The notes beneath the pieces are model-generated. The model was not told where the DNA came from. It made no database searches and saw only the letters and a list, made by a program, of their open reading frames with translations. From Paracoccus binzhouensis (lineage in GTDB: Bacteria; Pseudomonadota; Alphaproteobacteria; Rhodobacterales; Rhodobacteraceae), in NCBI RefSeq assembly GCF_016446475.1, contig NZ_JAEHFP010000020.1, positions 1 through 45,345 of the forward strand: 45,345 bases of DNA. The letters run 5' to 3'. The position numbers were made by a program, and so were the translations under genes. Within the stretch, counting starts at the first letter, position 1; the number at the start of each line of letters is the position of its first letter. This document shows, one piece after another, positions 7,565 to 17,583 of this stretch.

Positions 7565-8623
7565 ATGTTCCATCTGGTCCTGGCCGCCTGTCTTGCCGCC
7601 CAGCCGGGCACCTGCGAATCGCGCCTGCTGCCGGCCGGCGAGGCGGCCACGCGCGAGGATTGCCAACTGCGCGCCGAGCCCATCGCCCGCGACTGGCTGG
7701 CCCGGCATCCCGACCTGGTCGATGGCGGCGGCACCCGCTGCGTCGAGACCGCGGAACTGCCCGCCCTGACCATGCAGGAGGTGGCCGAGGGCATCCATGT
7801 CCACCAGGGCGCCATGGCAGCGCTGTCGCCGCAGAACCGCGGCCGCATCGCCAACCTGTCCTTGGTCATCGGCGAGACGGTGGCGGTGATCGACGCCGGC
7901 GGCAGCCGGGCCGAGGGCGAGGCGCTCTATGCCGCGATCCGGCAGATCACCGACAGGCCGGTCAGCCATGTGATCCTGACCCATATGCATCCCGACCACA
8001 TCCTGGGCGCCGAGGTCTTCTCCGAGGCCGGGGCCACCATCGTCGCCGATGCCCGCCTACCCGAAGCGGTGGCGCGACGGGCGGAAAGCTGGATGATCTC
8101 GGTCCCGCGCCAGATCGGCGCGGCGAATTTCGCCGGCACCCGCATCGCCGCCGTGGACCACGAGATCGCCGCGCCCGAGACGATCTCGCTGGGCGACCGC
8201 AACCTGCGGCTGACGCCCGTGCCGCCGGCCCATACCGACAGCGACATGACGGTGCTGGACGAGGAAACCGGCACGCTGTTCACCGGCGACCTGGTCTTCC
8301 AGGGGCTGACGCCGTCGCTGGACGGCTCGCTTTCGGGCTGGCTCGACTGGATCGGCCGGCCCCCCGATCCACCGCCGGCGCTGATCGTGCCCGGCCATGG
8401 CCCGGTCGCGGAAAGCTGGGACGAGGCGGTGACGCCCCAACACCACTACCTGACGGCATTGCGCGACGCCACGCGCGAGGCGCTGAAGCGCGGCCTGCCG
8501 CTGTCGCGGGCCATCCCGGCGATCGTGCTGGCGATGAAGCCGGTCTCGGAGGGCTGGGCGGATTTCCAGGCCGTCACCGCCCGCAATGCCGCCACGGCCT
8601 TTGCCGAGCTGGAATGGGAATAG
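7565..8623 (+). CDS. Quinoprotein relay system zinc metallo-hydrolase (type 2)
   Basis: A 352-residue metallo-beta-lactamase superfamily protein. The metal-binding motif is THMHPDH (residues 139-145), with later ligands in PPAHTDSD, FTGDLVFQ and VPGHGPV. The N-terminal hydrophobic stretch MFHLVLAACLAAQ followed by cysteines before the catalytic domain suggests export and matches a known quinoprotein-associated subfamily, usually found with PQQ genes and a SoxYZ-like carrier. The substrate is unknown. By analogy with the Sox system it could act on a carrier-bound sulfur group, but this is inference. The gene diverges from pqqA and is followed 59 nt later by an alpha-2-macroglobulin gene. Confidence 0.85.
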   Translation: MFHLVLAACLAAQPGTCESRLLPAGEAATREDCQLRAEPIARDWLARHPDLVDGGGTRCVETAELPALTMQEVAEGIHVHQGAMAALSPQNRGRIANLSLVIGETVAVIDAGGSRAEGEALYAAIRQITDRPVSHVILTHMHPDHILGAEVFSEAGATIVADARLPEAVARRAESWMISVPRQIGAANFAGTRIAAVDHEIAAPETISLGDRNLRLTPVPPAHTDSDMTVLDEETGTLFTGDLVFQGLTPSLDGSLSGWLDWIGRPPDPPPALIVPGHGPVAESWDEAVTPQHHYLTALRDATREALKRGLPLSRAIPAIVLAMKPVSEGWADFQAVTARNAATAFAELEWE

Positions 8624-8682
8624 ATTGCCTGATCCCCGCCTCGGTGCCACAACTATGCCGAGCGCACAGGAAAGGGATGGTC

Positions 8683-11600
8683 ATGGCACGTCTTGTCCGG
8701 CACGGTTTCATCGCGGCGATCCTTGGCAGCCTGCTGCTGGCGGGGGCAGCCCATGCGCAGGATACCCCCCTGCCCGAGCGGCGCCTGTCCCTGCAGGCCG
8801 ATACCGACCTGCCGGGCGGCGACCTGGGCCCGATCTTCGACACCACGCTGCAAGCCTGCGTGCAGGCCTGCCTGGGCAACGATGCCTGCACGGCGCTGAC
8901 CTATAACGAACGCGCCCGCGCCTGCTTCCCCAAGGGCGAGGGCACCGGCGCCGCCGCCTTTGCCGGGGCGCTGTCGGGCCATGTCGTCGCCTCCACGGCC
9001 GAGGAACGGCTGCGCGCCGAATCCCGCGCCGGCGCCGCGCCCTTCATCGCCGCGCAGGACCTGGGCGCCGCGCAATCCCTGGCCCGCAGCTTTCCGGCGC
9101 TGCACCCGCCGCTGGCCGAATATGCCCAGGGCAGCGCCCAGCAGGCCGAGCAGGCCGGCGACCTAGCGCTGGCGGCGCGCATCACCGCCGCCGAGGCGGC
9201 GCGCTACGACCGGGCGACCGACTGGACCAATCTCGCCCGGCTGACGCTCTATACCAGCGACCAGGGCGACCGCGAGGCGTCGGCGGCCATCGCCTCGATG
9301 GCGATCAACGGCTATCTGCGCGGGGCCGAGGACGCGGTGGCCGCCCGTGCGCTCTCCTGGCTCGCCATGGCGTGGGAGCGGCTGGACCGCGGCCGCGACG
9401 CGCTGGCGGCGCTGCGGCTGGCGGCGAAGCTCTCGCCCGCCGATCCCGAGATCGCCTCGGCGCTCGAGGAATCGCAGGCGCGCAACGGGCTGCGCGTCAC
9501 CGACACCCAGGTCGAATCCGAAGGCCGGACGCCGCGCTTCTGCGCCATCCTGTCGCGCGAACTGTCCTCGGGCACCGATTACGCGCAATTCCTGCGCCTG
9601 CCCGCCCGCGACCTGACGGTCGAGGCGGATGGCGAGCGGCTGTGCGTGGCGGGCCTGACTCACGGGCAAGAGGTCGAACTGACCCTGCGCGCCGGCCTGC
9701 CCGCCGCCGACGGCGAGGTGCTGGCCCGCGACGTGACGGTCAAGGGCTATGTCCGCGACCGCGCGCCCTCGGTCCGCTTCCCCGGCCGCGCCTATGTGCT
9801 GCCGGCCTCGGGCGACCAGCGGCTGTCGATGGTCACGGTCAATGCCGACACCATCAACCTGCGGCTCCTGCGCATTTCCGACCGCAACCTGATCCGCGCC
9901 ATGGCCGAGGACATGTTCGCAACGCCGCTGGACAGCTGGCAGGCGGATTACTTCGGCGACCGCATGGCCCGCGAGGTCTGGAAGGGCACGGCGCAGGTCG
10001 CCAAGCCCATGGGCCAGGACAGCCTGAACCAGGAGCTGACCACCAGCCTCGCCATTCCCGCCGAGGCCGGCCCGCTGGAGCCCGGCATCTATATCGTCGA
10101 GGCCGGGATCGAGAACGAGAACGTCCAGGACACGGGCCTCGCGACGCAATGGTTCGTGATCTCGGATTTCGGGATCTCCACCTTCTCGGGCGCCGACGGG
10201 CTGACCGTGGCGGTGCGCAGCCTGACCGATACCTCGGCCAAGGCCGGGGCCGAGGTGGCGCTGGTCAGCCGCTCGAACGAGGTGCTGGCCAAGGCCGTGA
10301 CCGATGCCGAGGGCATCGCGCATTTCGCGCCGGGCCTGTCCATGGGCCGGGACGGCGCCGCTCCGGCGCTGGTCACGGTGACCGACTGGCAGGGCGAGGG
10401 CGCCGAGCGCGCGCCCCGCGACATGGCCTTCCTGTCGCTGTCGGACCCGGAATTCGACCTTTCCGACCGCGGGGTCGAGGGCCAGCCCCCTGCCCCGCCC
10501 ATCGACCTGTTCGTGACCACCGACCGCGGCGCCTATCGCGTCGGCGAGACGGTGAACGCCACCGTGCTGGCCCGCAATGCCGAGGCCCGCGCGCTGGAGA
10601 ACCTGCCGCTGACCGCGGTGATCCTGCGCCCCGACGGGGTCGAGGCGACACGTCTGCCCGCGCAGGATGCCGGCGCCGGCGGCAGCGTGGTCAACTGGCA
10701 GATCCCCGGCAATGCCCCGCGCGGCACCTGGCGGATGGAACTGCGCACCGAAGCGGACGGCCCGGCTCTGGCCACCGCGCGGATGCTGGTCGAGGATTTC
10801 CTGCCCGAGCGCATCGACTTCACCCCCAAGCTGCCCGAAGGCCCGGCCCGCGCCGGCGGCATGCTGGAGCTGTCGCTTGCCGCGCATTGGCTGTTCGGCG
10901 CCCCGGCCGCCAACCTGCCGGTCGAGGGGCAGCTGCGCCTGTCCCCGACCCGCAGCCTGGAAGGCTTCGACGGCTATGTCTTCGGGCGCGAGGATGACGA
11001 CAGCGCGCCGGTGACCGACAGCCTGCCGCCGGGCACCACCGATGCGCAGGGCCATTACCAGACGCAGATCGCGCTGCCGCCCGCCGGCCAGCTTGGCCCG
11101 CGCCCGGTCGCGGCCGAGGTGGTTCTGGACATCCGCGAGGGCGCCGGCCGGCCGGTCGAGCGCAGCGAATCGCGCGTGGTCATGCCCGAGGCGCCGGTCA
11201 TCGGCATCCGCCCGCTGTTCGAGGGCGACACCGTGTCCGAAAACGCCGAGGCGCGTTTCGCGCTGATCGCAGTCGACCCGGACCTGAAGCCGGCCGCCGA
11301 GCCGGTGCGCTGGGTGCTGAACCGCATCGACACCGATTACCAATGGTATTCGCTGGGCGGGCAATGGAACTGGGAGGCGATCACCACCCGCACCCGCGTC
11401 ACCGAGGGCGTGGCCGAGCCGGGCGCGGCCGAGATCGCCGCCCCGGTCGAATGGGGCCAGTATGAACTGGTGGCCGAGCCGGCCTCGGGTCAGGGCGGGC
11501 AAAGCTCGACGCAATTCTATGCCGGCTGGGGCGCAGTCGCCAATTCGGGGACCGAGACGCCCGACCGGCTGCAGGTGGTGCTGGACAAGCCCGCCTATCG

Positions 11601-14175
11601 CAGCGGCGACACCGCCCGGGTCAAGGTCGAGGCGCTGGCCGACGGGCTGGGCCTGGTCTCGGTGCTGTCGAACCGGCTGGTCTCGATGCAGACCGTGGCG
11701 CTGAAGGCGGGCGAGAACGCCGTGGACCTGCCGGTGACCGACGACTGGGGCGCCGGGGTCTATGTCACCGTCAGCGCCATCCGTCCCCTGGGCGAGGCGC
11801 GGCCCGGAGACCGCCAGCCGGTGCGGGCCCTAGGCCTGGCCCATGCCGCCGTCGATCCCGGCGACCGCAGGCTTGCCGCCAGCGTCGAGGCCCCGGCCGA
11901 GACGCGGCCGCGCGGCACCATCCCGGTCACGCTGAAGGTCGCGGGCGCGGCGGGCGAGACGGTGCATGCCACCGTCGCCGCCGTCGATCAGGGCATCCTG
12001 AACCTGACCCGCTTCCAGCCGCCGAACCCCTCGCAGCATTATTTCGGCCAGCGCCGGCTGGGCGTGGCGCTGCGCGACCTTTACGGCCGGCTGATCCTGC
12101 CGACCGGGGCGCCGGACGGCGCGCTGCGCGAAGGCGGCGACGCCAGCCTTGCCGGCAATGCCGAGGCGCCGCCGCCGACCGAAAAGCTGATGAGCTGGTT
12201 CTCGGGTCCGCTGACCCTGGACGCGGACGGCACCGCCACCGTCGAGGTGCCGGTGGGCGATTTCAACGGCGAGGTGCGGGTGATGGCGGTGGCCTGGTCC
12301 GAAAAGGGCGTGGGCCAGGCCGATGCCTCGGTGCTGGTGCGCGATCCGGTGGTGATGACCGTGACCGCGCCGGCCTTCCTCGCGCCGGGCGACCGGGCGC
12401 AGGTCGGGCTGCGGCTGACCCATGCCTCGGGGCCGGCGGGCGCGGTCAGGCTGGCGGTCGAGCAGGTCGGCGGCGAGGCGCCGCTGACCACCAGCCTGCC
12501 CACGGACAGCGTGACCCTGGCCGAGAAGGCCGAGGCGCAGCTGCAGATGCCCGTCACCGCCGGCGATGCCGAGGGGCTGGCGAACCTGCGCCTGACCCTG
12601 ACCACGCCGGGCGGCGAGGCGCTGACCAAGGACATCACCATCCCGGTGGCACTGAACGAGGCCGACATCCAGCGCCAGGACCGGCTGGTGGTGGAGCCCG
12701 GGCAAAGCATCGCCGTGCCGGCGACGCTGACTGAAGGCATGGTACCGGGCGCGCTGCTGACGGCGGCGGTCGGGCCCTATGCGCGGCTGGACGTGGCGGG
12801 GGCGCTGGCGCGGCTCTCGCGCTATCCCTATGGCTGCACCGAGCAGCTGACCTCGGGGGCGATGCCGCTGCTCTACCTGTCCGGCCTCGCGGCGCTGGAA
12901 GGCGTGGATGGCGGCGATACCGGCGAGCAGGTGCAGAAGGCGATCACCCAGATCCTGACCCGGCAGGGCAGCAATGGCGGCTTCGGCCTGTGGTCTGCCG
13001 ATTCGGGCGACCTGTGGCTGGAAGCCTATGTCACCGACTTCCTGTCGCGGGCCCGGGCGGCGGGCTACCAGGTGCCCGATACCGGCTTCCGCATGGCCAT
13101 CGACAACCTCAGGAACCGCGCCAATTACGCCACCGAACCCGCCGCCGCCTCGGCCGAGGAGAACGCGGCGCTGGCCTATGCGCTGGCGGTTCTGGCCCGA
13201 GAACGCGCCGCCTCGGTGGGCGACCTGCGCTATTACGCCGATACCGCCGCCGGATCGTTCTCGACGCCGATGGGCGCGGCGAACCTGGGCGCGGCGCTGG
13301 CCTCCTATGGCGACCAGGGGCGGGCGGACCGCATGTTCACCCAAGGACGCAACCTGCTGAACCTGGGCGCGCCCGAACCCCATGCCTTCCGCGCCGATTA
13401 CGGCACCAGGCTGCGTGACGCCACCGCGCTGCTGGCGCTGGCGGCCGAGGCGAAAAGCCGGGCCGTGGACGAGACCGACCTGACCAGCCAGATCGCCGAG
13501 CGCATCGCCCGGACCGAGGAGGACGGCCGCAGCCTGTCCACCCAGGAATCGGTCTGGACGGTGCTGGCGGCGCAGTCGCTGTCGCGCTCGACCCCGCCGG
13601 CGACGCTGAACGGCGTGGCGCTGACCCAGCCGGTTGCCAGCCTGCCCGACGCCGGGGCAAGCCTTGCCAATACCGGCGACCGCGCGCTGGAGGTGACGCT
13701 GACCGCGACCGGCAAGCCCGCAGGCCCGGTCGCGGCCGGCGGCAAGGGCTACGCCATCGCGCGGCGCTATTACAGCATCGAGGGCGAGGCGCTGGACCCC
13801 GCCAACCTGCCGCAGGGCACGCGCATGGTGGTCGAGCTGGAAATCTCGCCGCAGGCCGAGGGCGGCGGCCGGCTGGTCATCGCCGACCCGCTGCCGGCCG
13901 GATGGGAGATCGACAACCCGAATCTCTTGCGCGCCGGCGACGTCTCGGCGCTGGACTGGCTGGAGGGCGAGACCTCGGCCGAGATGACCGAGTTCCGCGC
14001 CGACCGTTTCGCGGCGGCGCTGACCTGGACCTCGGCCGAGCGCTTCCGGCTGGTCTATATCGTCCGCGCGGTGACGCCGGGCCAATTCCGCCACCCGGCC
14101 GCCAGCGTCGAGGACATGTATCGCCCCGAGTTCCGCGCCTGGTCGGGCAGCGGCCGCGTGACCGTTACGCCCTGA
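8683..14175 (+). CDS. Bacterial alpha-2-macroglobulin family protein with PAN-like N-terminus
   Basis: An 1830-residue secreted protease-trap protein of the periplasm. The signal peptide ends AGAAHA before QD; no lipobox is present, so it should be soluble or otherwise tethered. Residues about 45-110 have paired cysteines (ACVQACLGNDACTALTY, ARACFPKG) like a PAN/Apple domain. Macroglobulin beta-domains follow. The thioester motif CTEQ begins at Cys1385 in YPYGCTEQLTSG and is followed by the alpha-helical thioester domain (IDNLRNRANYATEP) and a C-terminal receptor-like domain. ATG 8683 is preferred over the in-frame ATG at 8677 because AGGAAAGG is correctly spaced only for the former. The usual partner pbpC is not next to it. 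Confidence 0.93.
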   Translation: MARLVRHGFIAAILGSLLLAGAAHAQDTPLPERRLSLQADTDLPGGDLGPIFDTTLQACVQACLGNDACTALTYNERARACFPKGEGTGAAAFAGALSGHVVASTAEERLRAESRAGAAPFIAAQDLGAAQSLARSFPALHPPLAEYAQGSAQQAEQAGDLALAARITAAEAARYDRATDWTNLARLTLYTSDQGDREASAAIASMAINGYLRGAEDAVAARALSWLAMAWERLDRGRDALAALRLAAKLSPADPEIASALEESQARNGLRVTDTQVESEGRTPRFCAILSRELSSGTDYAQFLRLPARDLTVEADGERLCVAGLTHGQEVELTLRAGLPAADGEVLARDVTVKGYVRDRAPSVRFPGRAYVLPASGDQRLSMVTVNADTINLRLLRISDRNLIRAMAEDMFATPLDSWQADYFGDRMAREVWKGTAQVAKPMGQDSLNQELTTSLAIPAEAGPLEPGIYIVEAGIENENVQDTGLATQWFVISDFGISTFSGADGLTVAVRSLTDTSAKAGAEVALVSRSNEVLAKAVTDAEGIAHFAPGLSMGRDGAAPALVTVTDWQGEGAERAPRDMAFLSLSDPEFDLSDRGVEGQPPAPPIDLFVTTDRGAYRVGETVNATVLARNAEARALENLPLTAVILRPDGVEATRLPAQDAGAGGSVVNWQIPGNAPRGTWRMELRTEADGPALATARMLVEDFLPERIDFTPKLPEGPARAGGMLELSLAAHWLFGAPAANLPVEGQLRLSPTRSLEGFDGYVFGREDDDSAPVTDSLPPGTTDAQGHYQTQIALPPAGQLGPRPVAAEVVLDIREGAGRPVERSESRVVMPEAPVIGIRPLFEGDTVSENAEARFALIAVDPDLKPAAEPVRWVLNRIDTDYQWYSLGGQWNWEAITTRTRVTEGVAEPGAAEIAAPVEWGQYELVAEPASGQGGQSSTQFYAGWGAVANSGTETPDRLQVVLDKPAYRSGDTARVKVEALADGLGLVSVLSNRLVSMQTVALKAGENAVDLPVTDDWGAGVYVTVSAIRPLGEARPGDRQPVRALGLAHAAVDPGDRRLAASVEAPAETRPRGTIPVTLKVAGAAGETVHATVAAVDQGILNLTRFQPPNPSQHYFGQRRLGVALRDLYGRLILPTGAPDGALREGGDASLAGNAEAPPPTEKLMSWFSGPLTLDADGTATVEVPVGDFNGEVRVMAVAWSEKGVGQADASVLVRDPVVMTVTAPAFLAPGDRAQVGLRLTHASGPAGAVRLAVEQVGGEAPLTTSLPTDSVTLAEKAEAQLQMPVTAGDAEGLANLRLTLTTPGGEALTKDITIPVALNEADIQRQDRLVVEPGQSIAVPATLTEGMVPGALLTAAVGPYARLDVAGALARLSRYPYGCTEQLTSGAMPLLYLSGLAALEGVDGGDTGEQVQKAITQILTRQGSNGGFGLWSADSGDLWLEAYVTDFLSRARAAGYQVPDTGFRMAIDNLRNRANYATEPAAASAEENAALAYALAVLARERAASVGDLRYYADTAAGSFSTPMGAANLGAALASYGDQGRADRMFTQGRNLLNLGAPEPHAFRADYGTRLRDATALLALAAEAKSRAVDETDLTSQIAERIARTEEDGRSLSTQESVWTVLAAQSLSRSTPPATLNGVALTQPVASLPDAGASLANTGDRALEVTLTATGKPAGPVAAGGKGYAIARRYYSIEGEALDPANLPQGTRMVVELEISPQAEGGGRLVIADPLPAGWEIDNPNLLRAGDVSALDWLEGETSAEMTEFRADRFAAALTWTSAERFRLVYIVRAVTPGQFRHPAASVEDMYRPEFRAWSGSGRVTVTP

Positions 14176-14208
14176 CCTCCCGCTTGGCGCCGGTGGCACG
14201 GTCCCGGT

Positions 14209-14230
14209 GGGTATTTGTGGAGCAAAGAAG
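14209..14230 (+). repeat. GGGTATTTG-type intergenic element, copy 1
   Basis: An intergenic stretch beginning GGGTATTTGTGG and ending CAAAGAAG lies downstream of the macroglobulin gene. Similar sequences occur at 16983-17004 and 25773-25794. See the finding on this motif. Confidence 0.45.
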
Positions 14231-14335
14231 GCCGGGGGCGGAAGGCGCGGCCCTGCGTTGGGGCGGGAAAGCTTTGCTTGCCGGATGAGCGCCCGCGCGC
14301 AATAATCCCGCGACCGACAGGGAAGGGAGGAGACC

Positions 14336-15307
14336 TTGCCCGAACGCCATGAGGATCGCGTCGCCACGGCCTCGCAATCGCCGGGGGCGGTGACGCGGCT
14401 TGCCGCGAGCTGGCGCCGCTCGATGGTCAAGCACGGGCTGGACCCGGCCCGCCCGCCGCAGCCGCGCCGCCTGACCGCACGCGAGCTGGCCGAGCGGCGC
14501 GAGCGGCTGGACGAGTTCATCGCCGTGGCCCGGCCGCAGCTGGACCAGCTGTTCCAGCTGGTCTGCCCGACCGGCTGCAGCGTGCTGCTGACCGACGCCA
14601 CCGGCATCGTGCTGGAACAGCGCGCCAATGCCGCCGATGCGGCGGTGTTCCACGACTGGGGGCTATGCGCCGGCAGCGACTGGTCGGAACAGGCCGAGGG
14701 CACCAATGGCATCGGCACCTGCCTGGCCGAAGGCCGGCAGGTCACCATCCACCGCGACGAGCATTTCTATGCCAAGAACACCGGGCTTTCCTGCATGGAC
14801 GCGCCGATCTGGGGCCCGGACGGGCGGCTGATCGCGGCGCTGGACGTGAGCTCGGCCCGCTCCGACCATACCGAGCGCTGGAACGCGCTGATCGCGGCGC
14901 AGGTCGCCCATAGCGCGCGGGCGATCGAGGCGGCCTTTTTCCGCGTCAGCTTTCCCGGCGCGCGCATCATCTCCGCCCAAGCCGAGGGGGCCGAGGACGC
15001 GACGCTGCTGATCGCCGTGGACAAGGACGACCTAGCCATCGGCGCCAACCGCGCCGCCCGCCGCGCCTTCGGGCTGGAAAAGGAGGGCCAGCTGCGGCCG
15101 CGTCCCGCCTCGGACCTGCTGGGCCGCGACGAGGGCGCGACCGGCTTCGAGAAGGCCGAGCGCGCCGCGGTGATTCGCGCCCTGGCGCGGGCCGAGGGCA
15201 ATGTCTCGGCCGCCGCGCGCGCGCTGGGGGTCGGGCGCGCGACGCTCTATCGCCGCATGCAGCGGCTGGGGATCTCGGAAAATCCGGGCAGACTGTCTCG
15301 GGGCTGA
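14336..15307 (+). CDS. GAF-Fis transcriptional regulator (AcoR-like, without AAA+ domain)
   Basis: A 323-residue regulator. The N-terminal part ([16 protein letters not shown]) and a GAF-like sensor region (about residues 75-195, with [20 protein letters not shown]) match AcoR-type activators. A Fis-type helix-turn-helix closes the protein ([20 protein letters not shown], then YRRMQRLGI). The sigma-54-interacting AAA+ ATPase of full-length AcoR (about 650 residues) is absent, so it should not activate sigma-54 promoters directly. The start is a TTG at 14336, seven bases after a strong GGGAGGAG site; it aligns with the family N-terminus. It lies 106 nt upstream of an aldehyde dehydrogenase gene and probably regulates it, possibly sensing an aldehyde or alcohol. 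Confidence 0.87.
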   Translation: MPERHEDRVATASQSPGAVTRLAASWRRSMVKHGLDPARPPQPRRLTARELAERRERLDEFIAVARPQLDQLFQLVCPTGCSVLLTDATGIVLEQRANAADAAVFHDWGLCAGSDWSEQAEGTNGIGTCLAEGRQVTIHRDEHFYAKNTGLSCMDAPIWGPDGRLIAALDVSSARSDHTERWNALIAAQVAHSARAIEAAFFRVSFPGARIISAQAEGAEDATLLIAVDKDDLAIGANRAARRAFGLEKEGQLRPRPASDLLGRDEGATGFEKAERAAVIRALARAEGNVSAAARALGVGRATLYRRMQRLGISENPGRLSRG

Positions 15308-15331
15308 AACACATTCCGCGCCGCGGCGTCA

Positions 15332-15353
15332 CGGGCGCGTTGATTTGCGCCCG
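15332..15353 (+). promoter_or_regulatory. Inverted repeat upstream of aldehyde dehydrogenase
   Basis: Perfect 7-nt arms CGGGCGC and GCGCCCG are separated by 8 nt, 25 nt after the regulator stop. It could be an operator for that regulator or a weak terminator; no T-run follows. Confidence 0.4.
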
Positions 15354-15377
15354 CACCCGTCCCAACCTTCTGGACGA

Positions 15378-15396
15378 ACCGGCAGGAGGAGCCGGT
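15378..15396 (+). promoter_or_regulatory. Leader hairpin presenting AGGAGGA in its loop
   Basis: Arms ACCGGC and GCCGGT enclose a 7-nt loop AGGAGGA, 17 nt before the aldehyde dehydrogenase start. The true ribosome site AGGAGG lies at 15403-15408, five bases before the ATG. The loop is a second perfect anti-16S sequence with no start codon at a suitable distance. Confidence 0.45.
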
Positions 15397-15413
15397 CAGG
15401 ACAGGAGGAAACC

Positions 15414-16940
<1,527 letters not shown>

Positions 16941-16947
16941 CAGGGGA

Positions 16948-16971
16948 AGCGGCCCCGCAAGCGGGGCCGCT
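16948..16971 (+). terminator. Perfect GC hairpin between aldehyde dehydrogenase and DUF779 genes
   Basis: Arms of 11 nt (AGCGGCCCCGC and its exact complement) are separated by AA, seven bases after the dehydrogenase stop. There is no T-run, so it may act as an mRNA 3' stabiliser or partial terminator that lowers expression of the following gene. Confidence 0.55.
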
Positions 16972-16982
16972 GCCTTCGGCAA

Positions 16983-17004
16983 GGGTATTTGGCAAACGGA
17001 AAGG
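16983..17004 (+). repeat. GGGTATTTG-type intergenic element, copy 2
   Basis: This copy starts GGGTATTTGGC and ends GGAAAGG. Its 3' end supplies the ribosome binding site of the DUF779 gene. Confidence 0.4.
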
Positions 17005-17008
17005 CATC

Positions 17009-17338
17009 ATGGACCGGGTCACCGCCACCCCTGCGGCGCTGGAGCTTCTGGCCGAGATCGTCGCCGATCACGGGCCGGTGCTGTTTCACCAGTCCGGCGG
17101 CTGCTGCGACGGCTCCTCGCCCATGTGCTACCCGCAGGGCGATTTCCGCGTCGGCGAGCGCGACGTGAAGCTGGGCGAGATCGGCGGCATGCCGTTCTAT
17201 ATCTCGGCCAGCCAGTATGAAGCCTGGAAGCACACACGGCTGACCATCGACGTGGTGCCGGGGCGGGGCGGCATGTTCAGCCTCGACAACGGCCGCGAGA
17301 AGCGGTTCCTCGTTCGGTCGGATATCTGCCGGATCTGA
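17009..17338 (+). CDS. DUF779 family protein, aldehyde dehydrogenase partner
   Basis: A 109-residue protein of the DUF779 family, regularly encoded beside ExaC/AcoD-type aldehyde dehydrogenases. It is rich in conserved cysteines near the middle (HQSGGCCDGSSPMCYPQGDF) and ends with a short RSDICRI tail. The cysteine cluster suggests metal or redox chemistry, but the molecular role is not established. The ATG at 17009 follows GGAAAGG. It sits 68 nt downstream of the dehydrogenase across a stable hairpin and is followed by a terminator. Confidence 0.88.
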   Translation: MDRVTATPAALELLAEIVADHGPVLFHQSGGCCDGSSPMCYPQGDFRVGERDVKLGEIGGMPFYISASQYEAWKHTRLTIDVVPGRGGMFSLDNGREKRFLVRSDICRI

Positions 17339-17347
17339 CCGCCGGCC

Positions 17348-17389
17348 GGCGCGCGGCCTCCCCCAAGGCACCCGCGCGCCCGCGTTTTT
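17348..17389 (+). terminator. Rho-independent terminator after DUF779 gene
   Basis: Perfect 9-nt arms GGCGCGCGG and CCGCGCGCC with a 15-nt loop are followed by CGCG and five Ts (17385-17389). It closes the aldehyde dehydrogenase operon, ten bases after the DUF779 stop, in the gap to the convergent Trm112 gene. Confidence 0.75.
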
Positions 17390-17391
17390 CA

Positions 17392-17583
17392 TCAGGCGCG
17401 GATCTGGCGCGCCTCATCCAGCAGCATGATCGGGATGCCGTCGCGGATCGGAAAGGCCAGCCCTGCGGCTTCCGAGATCAGCTCCTGCGCCCGGGCGTCA
17501 TAGCGCAGGGTGGCATGGGTCACCGGGCAGACCAGCGCCTCGAGCATGTGGCGGTCATAGCCGCGTTCGGTCGTGTCGGTCAC
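17392..17583 (-). CDS. Trm112/UPF0434 family small zinc-ribbon-like protein
   Basis: A 63-residue protein with the Trm112 signature [16 protein letters not shown] and [18 protein letters not shown]. In eukaryotes and archaea Trm112 activates methyltransferases; bacterial members (YcaR type) are small and poorly understood. Only one cysteine of the expected zinc set is kept, which is common in bacterial members. The start is a GTG at 17583 overlapping the stop of the preceding gene by 4 nt; an internal ATG 12 codons later is an alternative. It is the last gene of an operon with the Lon-domain and thioredoxin-TPR genes. Confidence 0.85.
   Translation of the reverse strand: MTDTTERGYDRHMLEALVCPVTHATLRYDARAQELISEAAGLAFPIRDGIPIMLLDEARQIRA

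Noticed and set aside
7450..8682. Long in-frame extension of the alpha-2-macroglobulin to the left
   Set aside because: It overlaps the metallo-hydrolase in another frame; a signal peptide and ribosome site fix the start at 8683.
9163..14748. Two very long open frames antisense to the macroglobulin gene
   Set aside because: They are rich in His, Arg, Gln and Gly as expected for GC-rich antisense frames, show no domains and have no ribosome sites.
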